Origin: JBKHYJ01 sp046565505
Lineage (GTDB): Bacteria > Acidobacteriota > Blastocatellia > UBA7656
Reading direction: 5' to 3'
NCBI GenBank assembly: GCA_046565505.1
Contig: JBKHYJ010000076.1
Coordinates: forward strand, 1 to 64,000
Length of the DNA stretch: 64,000 bases
Shown: piece after piece, positions 25,294 through 32,946 of the stretch
How positions within the stretch are numbered: the first letter of the stretch is position 1
Layout: each line of letters begins with the position of its first letter
Notes under the pieces: model-generated
Databases searched by the model: none
Told to the model about the DNA's origin: nothing
What the model saw: the letters and a program-made list of their open reading frames with translations, nothing else
Made by a program: the position numbers and the translations under genes

Positions 25294-25719
25294 ATGAGAG
25301 TTTACGAAGTGCTGTTTATAGTCGCTCCGAACACCGAAGAGGGCGACACCGAGACGCTCATCACTCAGCTGAGCGATGTTATAACCAACCAGGGGGCCAC
25401 GATCACGAAGACCGATCGCATAGGCCGCCGCCGGCTCGCCTACCCCATCGGAAAATTCAACGAAGGCTATTACGTGGTGCTGACGGTCGAAGGCACCGGC
25501 GCGGAGATCACAGAGGTCGAGCGCCGCATGCGCGTGAGCGACGCCGTCATCCGCTACATAACCATCCGCATAGACGAAGACCTCAAGCGCGCGGAAAAAT
25601 TCCGCGCCCGCAGGGCCGCGCGGGCGGCGGCGGGCGGCGGGGCCGGCGGCGGCCGCAACCGCCGCGCGGAGCCCGTCCTTCCGATAGGAGACGATGACGA
25701 AGAGGAGGATGAAGAGTAA
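25294..25719 (+). CDS. rpsF: 30S ribosomal protein S6 with acidic C-terminal extension
   Basis: A 141-residue S6 that binds S18 on the small-subunit platform. The core (residues 1-100) shows MRVYEVLFIVAPNTEEGDTE and the RRRLAYPI strand. It is followed by an Ala/Gly/Arg-rich linker and an acidic tail ending DDDEEEDEE, longer than the usual 95-130 residues. An upstream in-frame extension is rejected because AAAAGGAGG at 25275-25283 fits the ATG at 25294. The stop overlaps the rpsR start by one base. Confidence 0.96.
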   Translation: MRVYEVLFIVAPNTEEGDTETLITQLSDVITNQGATITKTDRIGRRRLAYPIGKFNEGYYVVLTVEGTGAEITEVERRMRVSDAVIRYITIRIDEDLKRAEKFRARRAARAAAGGGAGGGRNRRAEPVLPIGDDDEEEDEE

Positions 25720-26006
25720 TGAGCAGTGAAAGAGATCAGCCTCGACGCGACGACAGGGGCGGGAGGCAGGGCGGCGGGCAAGGCGGCCGGCGGTTCATCC
25801 GCGCCCGCAAGTCGTGCAAGTTCTGCGCCGATAAAGTCGACTACATTGACTACAAGGATTCGCGCCTGCTCGGGGGGTATATACCTGAGCGCGGCAAGAT
25901 TCTGCCGCGGCGGATATCGGGCACCTGCGCGCCGCACCAGCGCATGCTGGCTACCGCTATCAAGCGCGCGCGCAACGCGGCGTTTCTTCCGTTCGCGATG
26001 GACTAA
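25719..26006 (+). CDS. rpsR: 30S ribosomal protein S18
   Basis: A 95-residue S18, partner of S6. An Arg/Gly-rich N-terminus precedes the core KSCKFCADKVDYIDYKD and GKILPRRISGTCAPHQR, which keeps three cysteines (a C+ form that could bind zinc). The start ATG overlaps the rpsF stop (TAATG), giving tight coupling. The conserved order rpsF-rpsR-rplI is intact, but ssb is missing between rpsF and rpsR. Confidence 0.96.
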   Translation: MSSERDQPRRDDRGGRQGGGQGGRRFIRARKSCKFCADKVDYIDYKDSRLLGGYIPERGKILPRRISGTCAPHQRMLATAIKRARNAAFLPFAMD

Positions 26007-26052
26007 CGGCTTTGGGTCCGCGCGGACGAGAGCGGCGAGGTTTTAGGCCCCG

Positions 26053-26076
26053 GGCCGAGTCACGTCAGGCTCGGCC
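26053..26076. terminator. Hairpin between rpsR and rplI
   Basis: GGCCGAG (26053-26059) pairs with CTCGGCC (26070-26076), with further GGCC/GGCC pairing outside the stem. It lies in the 120-base gap before rplI. It may be a partial terminator or an mRNA structure. Confidence 0.4.
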
Positions 26077-26126
26077 GTGGCCCGAAATCCGCAACCTGGA
26101 ATCAAAAACCGTATGAGGATTTATCT

Positions 26127-26765
26127 ATGGCACACATGGATGTATTGCTGAAAGAGGACGTGGACAACCTGGGGCAGCGCGGCGAGGTCGTGCGCGTGCG
26201 CTCGGGCTATGGCCGCAATTATTTACTGCCGCAGGGGCTGGCTATTGAAGCCACCACGGGCAACAAGCGAATGATCGACGAGCAGCGCCGCGTCCTTGCG
26301 AAGCGCGAAGACAGGGAGCGCGCCTCCGCTCATGGCGAGGCCGAGAAGCTCGAAGGCGTCGAGCTGCGCTTCGACCGGCGCGTGGGCGAGCACGGGATTC
26401 TTTACGGCTCCGTGACCGCGCTCGACATAGCCGAGGCGCTCAAGGAGCGCGGCTACGCGGTGGACCGCCGCAGGATAGGGCTGCGCGACCACATCAAGGA
26501 AGTCGGCGATTACGACGTGACGGTCAAGCTTCACCGCGACATTAACCCGACCATCAAGGTGAAGGTGCGCAAAGAAGGCGCGCCGGACGACGACGCCCCC
26601 GCCGAAACTGACGCCCAGGCGGAGCAAGGCGTTTCCGTGGAATCGGCTCCCGAAGCCACTTCCACGGCGGATGCCGGCGCGACCGAGGCGACCGCCGCCG
26701 GAGCGCCGGCCGAAGCTACGGGCGCGGCCGACGCCGCGGGCCAAGCCGAAGCCGCGCAGGAGTAG
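26127..26765 (+). CDS. rplI: 50S ribosomal protein L9 with Ala-rich C-terminal tail
   Basis: A 212-residue L9. The N-terminal rRNA-binding domain shows MDVLLKEDVDNLGQRGEVV and GYGRNYLLPQGLA, then a connecting helix and a C-terminal domain to about residue 150. The last 62 residues are an unusual tail of Ala, Glu, Thr and Asp. Normal L9 ends near residue 150. The start ATG (MAHMDV) at 26127 follows AGGAT. It belongs to the rpsF-rpsR-rplI-dnaB block. Confidence 0.95.
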   Translation: MAHMDVLLKEDVDNLGQRGEVVRVRSGYGRNYLLPQGLAIEATTGNKRMIDEQRRVLAKREDRERASAHGEAEKLEGVELRFDRRVGEHGILYGSVTALDIAEALKERGYAVDRRRIGLRDHIKEVGDYDVTVKLHRDINPTIKVKVRKEGAPDDDAPAETDAQAEQGVSVESAPEATSTADAGATEATAAGAPAEATGAADAAGQAEAAQE

Positions 26766-26768
26766 GCG

Positions 26769-26837
26769 CGGCCCCGGCCGCCGGCCGCCTGTCGTTTACC
26801 TGATCGGGAACCGGACCGCGGCCGGCGGCCGGGGCCG
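26769..26837. terminator. Hairpin with 20-bp perfect GC stem after rplI
   Basis: GGCCCCGGCCGCCGGCCGC (26770-26788) and its exact complement (26818-26836), plus a flanking C-G pair, enclose a 29-base loop directly after the rplI stop. It is one of the longest perfect stems in the window; there is no U-tract. It is likely to end or process the ribosomal-protein transcript. Confidence 0.7.
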
Positions 26838-27000
26838 TCGCGTAAATGACTGCTGGTTTTTCGCAAGGCCGTTTGGTATCATCAGGCGCGGAATGGTTGA
26901 AGGCGCAGCCATTCCGCTTTCCTTTTCCTGTATCGCCTGTTCGGTATCTGGTCTAATCAGCACCCCCCGCAAAGCAGGTATATAATTTGGAATTCAGGCT

Positions 27001-28344
27001 ATGACGCGAGCCGCCTCCGGCGACCCCTTTTTTGAAAAGGGCCTTCCGTCCAATATTGAAGCAGAGCGCTCGATCCTGGGCGCGATATTGCTCGATAACG
27101 CTGTCTGCAACCAGGCCATCGAGCTCATGCGCCGCGATGATTTCTTCTTAGACTCACACCGCCGCATATTCGATAAGATGGTCGCGCTCACGGAGCGGGG
27201 CTCGGTCATAGACCTCATCACGCTCAGCGACGAGCTGCGCCGCGCGGCGGAGTTCGAGCAGATCGGCGGCGCGACCTACATCGCGTCGCTCATCGATGGC
27301 GTGCCCCGCACGGACACCATCGAACACTACGCGAAGATCGTGAAGTCGAAGGCCATGCTGCGCCGGCTCATCACCGCGTCGAATCAAATCATCGCCCGCG
27401 CGTTCGACGAGGAGGACGACCCCGACGTCATCATCGACCAGGCCGAGCAGATGATATTCCAGATAGCCGAGGACCGCGTGCGGCAGGGCTTTCAATACAT
27501 CGGCGAAGTCGCGCAGCGCCGCCTCGAACAGATAGAGCAGATGGCCGGCCGCCCCGAAATGATCACGGGGGTGCCGACGGGCTTTACCGACTTCGACCAG
27601 ATGACCTCGGGGCTCCAGCGGCAGGACCTCGTAATCATCGCCGCCAGGCCGTCCATGGGGAAGACGGCCCTCGCCCTGAATATGGCGCAGTACGCGGCGA
27701 AGAATGGGAACACGGTCGGCGTATTCAGCCTCGAAATGTCGGCCGAACAACTCGTCTCGCGGCTGCTCTGCTCGGAGGCGCGAGTCGATGCGCACCGCCT
27801 GAGGACGGGCTACCTCAACCGCGAGGAGTGGGCGCGCCTCGCCGACGCGCTCCGCCGGCTGTGCGAAACGCAGGTGTTCATAGACGACACGGCGGGCGCG
27901 GGCGTGCTCGAAATGCGCGCGAAGTCGCGCCGCCTGAAGGCGGAGCATGGCCTGGACCTCTTAATCATAGACTACCTCCAACTGATGTCGGGCCGCGGCC
28001 GCATCGAGTCGCGGCAGCAGGAAGTGTCGCAGATATCGCGCGACCTCAAAGCCCTCGCTAAAGAGTTAAACGTGCCCGTGATCGCGCTGTCCCAACTGTC
28101 GCGCGCCACCGAGACGCGCAGCGAGCATAAGCCGCAGTTGAGCGACCTCAGGGAGAGCGGCGCGATCGAGCAGGACGCGGACGTGGTGTGCTTCATTTTC
28201 CGCGAAGAGGTCTACAACCAGACGGACGAGAACCGCGGCAGGGCGGAATTGATCGTCGCCAAACAGCGCAACGGCCCGACCGGGTCCGTAGAGCTTGCCT
28301 TCCTCAAAGAGTTCACTCGGTTCGAGAACATGTGGAAAGAGTGA
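27001..28344 (+). CDS. dnaB: Replicative DNA helicase DnaB
   Basis: A 447-residue hexameric helicase for chromosome replication. The N-terminal domain (about 17-115, PSNIEAERSILGAILLDN) binds primase. The RecA-like domain follows with Walker A ARPSMGKTA (Lys near 221), Walker B LLIIDYLQLMSG and the arginine-finger region QRNGPTGSV. The ATG has no Shine-Dalgarno sequence. A TATAAT at 26982-26987 lies only 13 bases before the ATG, so a very short leader or leaderless mRNA is possible. The gene order after rplI is the usual one. Confidence 0.97.
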   Translation: MTRAASGDPFFEKGLPSNIEAERSILGAILLDNAVCNQAIELMRRDDFFLDSHRRIFDKMVALTERGSVIDLITLSDELRRAAEFEQIGGATYIASLIDGVPRTDTIEHYAKIVKSKAMLRRLITASNQIIARAFDEEDDPDVIIDQAEQMIFQIAEDRVRQGFQYIGEVAQRRLEQIEQMAGRPEMITGVPTGFTDFDQMTSGLQRQDLVIIAARPSMGKTALALNMAQYAAKNGNTVGVFSLEMSAEQLVSRLLCSEARVDAHRLRTGYLNREEWARLADALRRLCETQVFIDDTAGAGVLEMRAKSRRLKAEHGLDLLIIDYLQLMSGRGRIESRQQEVSQISRDLKALAKELNVPVIALSQLSRATETRSEHKPQLSDLRESGAIEQDADVVCFIFREEVYNQTDENRGRAELIVAKQRNGPTGSVELAFLKEFTRFENMWKE

Positions 28345-28363
28345 CGGTCGCCGGGAAGAAAAG

Positions 28364-29623
28364 ATGAGGGATGATCGCGCGAACAAGGGTGCGGGCGCAG
28401 AGGGCCGGGCGGATAATTCGGCACAGGAAGATCACCCCGATTCATACCACGGCGGCTTAATCACGCCTGCCGCGCCCTTCAACCTTCCCGCGTCGCGGCC
28501 CGCCTGGGCCGAGATCAATCTGGATAACTTAGTCCACAACTTCCATGTTATGAGGGCCGCCGTCGGGCCTGACGCCGCCATCATGCCCGCGGTGAAGGCG
28601 GACGCCTATGGGCACGGGGCCATCGACTGCGCGCGCGCTCTCGAAGCGGCGGGCGCGGACTGGTTCGGCGTGGCGCTTCCCGAAGAGGGAATCAAGCTCA
28701 GGGACGCCGGCGTCTCGCGCCCGATCCTGTGTCTGGGCGGCTTCTGGGAGGGCCAGGAGGGGCTCGTCGTCGCGCGCGGGCTCACGCCGGTCGTGTTTCG
28801 ATTAGACCTTCTTGAAAGGCTGGACGCCGCGGCCCGCGCTGCGGGCGCGAACGCCTGTTATCACCTCAAAGTTGACACGGGCATGGGGCGGCTCGGCGTG
28901 CCTCATGACGGGCTCGCGGATTTCCTTGATGGCGCGGCGCGCTTCGACAACGTCAGGCTCGATGGCGTGATGACGCACCTGGCGTCGGCCGACGAGCCGT
29001 GTAAGGCCGAATTCACCGCGCGGCAGATCTCTCTTTTCGAGGGCGCGGTCGAAGCCGTGCGTGAGAGAGGCCACCGCCCGACCTGGGTCCACGCGGCCAA
29101 TAGCGCGGCAAGCCATGCGTACCCGCGGGCGCGCGGCAACCTGGTCCGCATAGGCGGGGTGATGTATGGGTTATGGCGCGACGTTACGAGGCCCGACCTC
29201 GCGCCGCTGGATTGGCGACCGGTGATGTCGCTACACGCGCGCGTCGCGCTTGTGAAGACGGTCGCGGCGGGCACGCCGCTCGGTTATGGCGGCACGTTCG
29301 TCACCGGCCGCGAAAGCCTGATAGCGACGCTCCCCATCGGGTATGAGGACGGGCTCCGCCGCGGCCTTTCAAACAGGGGGCGCGTGATCGTGCGCGGCCG
29401 GTTCGCCCCCATCGTCGGCCGCGTGAGCATGGATTTGACCCTCGTTGACGTGACGGGGATAGGTGACGTGACGACGGGCGATGAAGTTGTGATAATCGGC
29501 GGCCGCGGGCCGAACCGGATAAACGCGGAAGAGGTTGCCGCCCTACTCGAAACCATCTCCTACGAAGTTACATGTGGGATCAGCGACCGCGTGCCGCGCG
29601 TGGCGGTGCGCGGCGGGCGGTAG
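28364..29623 (+). CDS. alr: Alanine racemase
   Basis: A 419-residue PLP-dependent racemase that makes D-alanine for peptidoglycan. The PLP lysine lies in MPAVKADAYGHG (Lys near 78). GYGGTF and TLPIGYEDGLRRGLS near the C-terminal beta domain complete the active site. About 35 extra residues precede AEINLDNLVHN, which is where most Alr proteins begin, so a later start is possible. It lies 19 bases after dnaB, a conserved pairing in several phyla. Confidence 0.95.
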   Translation: MRDDRANKGAGAEGRADNSAQEDHPDSYHGGLITPAAPFNLPASRPAWAEINLDNLVHNFHVMRAAVGPDAAIMPAVKADAYGHGAIDCARALEAAGADWFGVALPEEGIKLRDAGVSRPILCLGGFWEGQEGLVVARGLTPVVFRLDLLERLDAAARAAGANACYHLKVDTGMGRLGVPHDGLADFLDGAARFDNVRLDGVMTHLASADEPCKAEFTARQISLFEGAVEAVRERGHRPTWVHAANSAASHAYPRARGNLVRIGGVMYGLWRDVTRPDLAPLDWRPVMSLHARVALVKTVAAGTPLGYGGTFVTGRESLIATLPIGYEDGLRRGLSNRGRVIVRGRFAPIVGRVSMDLTLVDVTGIGDVTTGDEVVIIGGRGPNRINAEEVAALLETISYEVTCGISDRVPRVAVRGGR

Positions 29624-29657
29624 TCGCCGCCCGGCCTGACAACAGACACGGTTTTAA

Positions 29658-29708
29658 GGGCCGGTGATGGCCGATAAAGTGAGCGCCACAGGCGGCATCA
29701 ACCGGCCC
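29658..29708. terminator. Hairpin after alr
   Basis: GGGCCGGTGATG (29658-29669) pairs with CATCAACCGGCCC (29696-29708), 12 pairs with one bulged A, 34 bases after the alr stop. No U-tract follows. Confidence 0.5.
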
Positions 29709-29739
29709 CCGTGTGCCGCGTGCCGCGGGCTGATCCTGC

Positions 29740-29767
29740 TTGCCCTCGCGTGATTTTCAGATATAAT
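29740..29767 (+). promoter_or_regulatory. Promoter of the SPT-KS-ACP operon
   Basis: TTGCCC (29740-29745) and a perfect TATAAT (29762-29767) are spaced by 16 bases, 88 bases ahead of the SPT-like gene. Confidence 0.5.
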
Positions 29768-29855
29768 ACCCCGCATCATAGGGAGGCTGGCTTGGCGGGG
29801 TCCCTCGTATGTTTAACAGCTTGATTATGCGATCAGTCGAGTGAGGGTGTGCATT

Positions 29856-31070
29856 ATGCAGCAGCGGTCGCACCTGGGTGCGAAGGACTTATTCGAGAAG
29901 GCTGTGGGATTCACCAAGGCTGACGAGTTCCGCCGCGCGGGCCTGTATCCCTACTTCACGGAGTTTTCCAGCGGGGCCGATCCGGGCGAGGCCGAGGTGA
30001 TGATGGGCGGCCGCCGCATCCTCATGTTCGGGTCGAACAACTACCTCGGGCTCACGACCGACCCCGAAGTAAAAGCGGCGGCCAAAGAGGCGATAGACCT
30101 CTACGGCACGGGCTGTTCGGGCTCGCGCATGCTCAATGGCACGATGGACCTGCACGTGCGGCTCGAAGAGAGGCTCGCGCATTTCATGAGGCGCGAATCG
30201 GCGCTCGTCTTCGGGACGGGCTTCCAGACCAACCTCGGGACGCTCTCGACCATCGCGCAGAAAGGCGATGTTATCATCGCCGACCGGAACATTCACGCTT
30301 CTATACTCGACGGCTGCCTCGCCTCCTTCGCACGGACCACCCGATTCCGGCATAACGACATGGAGGACCTCGAAAAAATCCTCCAGAGCCTTCAGCCCGA
30401 CGAGGGGCGCTTGATAGTAGTTGACGGCGTGTTCTCGATGGAGGGCGACCTGGCGAACCTGCCCGGGGTCGTGCGGCTGGCGCGCCGGTACGGGGCGCGA
30501 ATCTACGTGGACGAGGCCCACGCAATAGGCGTGCTGGGGGGCGATGGGCGCGGCGCGGCCGAGCACTTCGGCGTCGAGCCGGACGCCGACATAGTGATGG
30601 GCACGTTCTCGAAGTCGTTCGCCTCCATAGGGGGCTTCGTCGCCGCCCGGCGTGACGTAATAGAGTTCATCAAACATCACAGCCGCGCCTTCGTATACTC
30701 GGCGTCGCTCGCGCCGGCGAACGCCGCCGCCGTATTGAAGGCCATTGAAATAATCGAGCGGGAGCCCGAGCGCCGCCAGCGGTTGAAGCGCATGGGCGCG
30801 CTTTTGAGGCGCGAGCTTTCGGGGATGGGCTTCAGGCTTCTCGATGGGATAACGCCGATCATCCCCGTCGTAGTGGATGACGAGGAGCTCGTCTGCAGGT
30901 TCTTCTGGGAGCTGATGGGCGAGGGGATATACACGAACCCGGTGCTCGCCCCCGCCGTGTCGCACAGCCTTGTTCGCATTAGCTGCATGGCGACGCACAC
31001 GGACGAACACGCGGAGCGATTGCTAGACCGGATGCGAAGGATAGGCAGGCGGCTGGGCCTGATCGGCTGA
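29856..31070 (+). CDS. Serine palmitoyltransferase-like alpha-oxoamine synthase
   Basis: A 404-residue PLP enzyme of the alpha-oxoamine synthase family (KBL, BioF, HemA, SPT). These condense an amino acid with an acyl thioester. Visible are SNNYLGLT near residue 58, GTGCSGSRMLNGT near 85, DEAHAIG near 220 and the PLP lysine in GTFSKSFASIGG (Lys near 253). The stretch YGTGCSGSRMLNGTMDLH resembles bacterial SPTs more than BioF. The next two genes are a ketoacyl synthase and an ACP, as SPT genes in sphingolipid-making bacteria often adjoin an ACP. GAGGG lies eight bases before the ATG at 29856; an in-frame GTG at 29841 is less likely. Family certain, substrate inferred. Confidence 0.85.
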   Translation: MQQRSHLGAKDLFEKAVGFTKADEFRRAGLYPYFTEFSSGADPGEAEVMMGGRRILMFGSNNYLGLTTDPEVKAAAKEAIDLYGTGCSGSRMLNGTMDLHVRLEERLAHFMRRESALVFGTGFQTNLGTLSTIAQKGDVIIADRNIHASILDGCLASFARTTRFRHNDMEDLEKILQSLQPDEGRLIVVDGVFSMEGDLANLPGVVRLARRYGARIYVDEAHAIGVLGGDGRGAAEHFGVEPDADIVMGTFSKSFASIGGFVAARRDVIEFIKHHSRAFVYSASLAPANAAAVLKAIEIIEREPERRQRLKRMGALLRRELSGMGFRLLDGITPIIPVVVDDEELVCRFFWELMGEGIYTNPVLAPAVSHSLVRISCMATHTDEHAERLLDRMRRIGRRLGLIG

Positions 31071-31152
31071 CGATGAAGTCCGAACGCGGGGCCGCAGGTT
31101 GACAGGCTTTCCTTTAATCGTCGCCCCGCGCCCGCACTTCATTCTGTAACAT

Positions 31153-32394
31153 ATGCGGCGAATCGCGGTAACAGGCATAGGGATTGTCGCGCCCGTGGGC
31201 GTCGGGCGCGAGAACGTCTGGCGGGCGCTGGTCGAGGGGCGCAGCGGCATATCGCGCATAGAAGTCTTCGACACGTCTAACCTCAAGACGAACATCGCTG
31301 GCGTGTGCAGTGACTTCCGGCCCGAAGATTTCTTCGACGAGCGCGAGCTTGTGCGCCTCGACCGCGTGTCGCAGTTCGCCATCGCGGCGACCCAAATGGC
31401 GATAGGCGATGCGGGCCTGACGGGCGGCCAGCTCGACAGCTATGACGTGGGCGTGATCCTCGGGACGGGCTTCGGCGGCCAAAGCTCGATTGAGGAGTTT
31501 TGCGGCGCGTTCTTTTCAAATGGCAGGGGGCGCTCGGCCATAGCGATCCCCAAATCCATGTACAACGCCTCGTCGTCCAACATAGCCATTCGGTTCAAGA
31601 CTCGCGGCCCGAATTTAACTATCAGCACCGCCTGCTCGTCCGGCGCGAACGCGATAGGCCAGGCGTTCAACCTGATCCGTTACGGCCATGCCGACAGGAT
31701 GATAGCGGGCGGCGCGGACGCGCCCGTCACGCCAGTCGTGATGGACGCGTGGAAAGAGATGCGCGTGCTTTCTACGAAGAACGACCCGCCCGAGCGCGCG
31801 TGCAAACCTTTCAGCGCGAACCGCGACGGGTTCGTTTTAGCAGAAGGCGCCGGGATAGTGATGCTAGAGGACATGGAGAAGGCCGCGGCGCGCGGCGCGC
31901 ACATCTACGCCGAGCTGGTGGGCTATGGCGCGACTGCCGACGCGTCGCACATAACGTTCCCGGACCCCGAAGGCGAGGCGCACTCGATGATGCGCGCGCT
32001 CAAGGACGCGGGGGCCGCGCCCGAAGAGGTCGATTACATCAACGCGCATGGCACGGCGACGAAACTCAACGACGCGTCGGAGACGGAAGCCATCAAGCGC
32101 GTCTTCGGCAACCGCGCCTACGAGGTCCCGGTGAGCTCGACCAAATCCATGCTGGGCCATTCGATGGGGGCGGCCGGGGCAATCGAGTTTATAACGACCG
32201 TCCTCGCGGTCGAAAACAAGATCATACCGCCCACGATAAATCATGAAGAGTCGGACCCGCAGTGCGACCTGGATTACGTCACGGAAGGGTCGCGGCAGGC
32301 GGGCGGGTCCATGCCCCTGAGAACGGCGATGTCAAATTCGTTTGGGTTCGGCGGCAATAACGCGGTGCTTGTCGTGCGCGAGTATACAGAGTAA
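31153..32394 (+). CDS. Beta-ketoacyl-ACP synthase II (FabF-like)
   Basis: A 413-residue condensing enzyme with the full Cys-His-His triad: Cys near 161 in STACSSGANAIG, His near 299 in NAHGTAT and His near 336 in GHSMGAAG. It elongates acyl-ACP with malonyl-ACP. It is 82 bases after the SPT-like gene and 71 bases before an ACP gene. It may be a dedicated chain-length enzyme for that pathway, not the general FabF. The start lacks a clear ribosome-binding site. Confidence 0.92.
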   Translation: MRRIAVTGIGIVAPVGVGRENVWRALVEGRSGISRIEVFDTSNLKTNIAGVCSDFRPEDFFDERELVRLDRVSQFAIAATQMAIGDAGLTGGQLDSYDVGVILGTGFGGQSSIEEFCGAFFSNGRGRSAIAIPKSMYNASSSNIAIRFKTRGPNLTISTACSSGANAIGQAFNLIRYGHADRMIAGGADAPVTPVVMDAWKEMRVLSTKNDPPERACKPFSANRDGFVLAEGAGIVMLEDMEKAAARGAHIYAELVGYGATADASHITFPDPEGEAHSMMRALKDAGAAPEEVDYINAHGTATKLNDASETEAIKRVFGNRAYEVPVSSTKSMLGHSMGAAGAIEFITTVLAVENKIIPPTINHEESDPQCDLDYVTEGSRQAGGSMPLRTAMSNSFGFGGNNAVLVVREYTE

Positions 32395-32465
32395 TATGAG
32401 GCCCTTGACCTAACGCCCCGGCGCAGGACCTGTATCAGAGCGATTAAGCAGAGGAAAAATAGAAA

Positions 32466-32723
32466 ATGAGCAGAGAAGCCGTTGAATCCATAGAAGACGT
32501 CGTCAAAAACATCATCGTCGCGGAGTTGCGCGTGGACCCCGACCGACTGCGCCCCACCACCCACCTGATGAAGGACCTCGGAGCAGACTCGCTCGACGCG
32601 CTCAATATCGCGCTGCGCCTGGAGGAGGCGTTCAAGATCAAGATACCCGATGAATCTATCCCGAAGTTTCTGACCGTCGGCGACATAGTCGTCGGGGTGA
32701 ACGAGCACCTCGCCGCGCGGTGA
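32466..32723 (+). CDS. Acyl carrier protein
   Basis: An 85-residue ACP with the phosphopantetheine attachment serine in LGADSLDAL (near residue 42) and a typical helix IV ending. AGAGGAAA precedes the ATG. It is the third gene of the SPT-like operon and likely carries acyl chains to the SPT-like enzyme or the adjacent ketoacyl synthase. The primary fatty-acid ACP may be encoded elsewhere. Confidence 0.93.
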   Translation: MSREAVESIEDVVKNIIVAELRVDPDRLRPTTHLMKDLGADSLDALNIALRLEEAFKIKIPDESIPKFLTVGDIVVGVNEHLAAR

Positions 32724-32946
32724 AATCAGACCCATCTGGACGGCGCGGGCCGCCCCAGGGCTAAAATAGAGTTATTGAAACTTTGGATTGTAAAGAATGA
32801 TTAATGGCTCACGCCCCGTCGGTCGCCCATCGCCGGTTATTCTCTTTCGCCCGCGCCCTGCGCCGCGCTTAAATAGAATCTGTTATGGCCCGCCCCGCTC
32901 CGATTACTGAATTGAGTGGCCGGGTCGAGCGCCCCCCGCATAAAGT

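Noticed and set aside
29889..31010. A 373-codon minus-strand frame opposite the SPT-like gene
   Set aside because: Shadow of a PLP enzyme with intact motifs.
31099..31127. TTGACA upstream of the ketoacyl synthase as a promoter
   Set aside because: No -10 lies at 16-19 bases; the genes are better explained as one operon.
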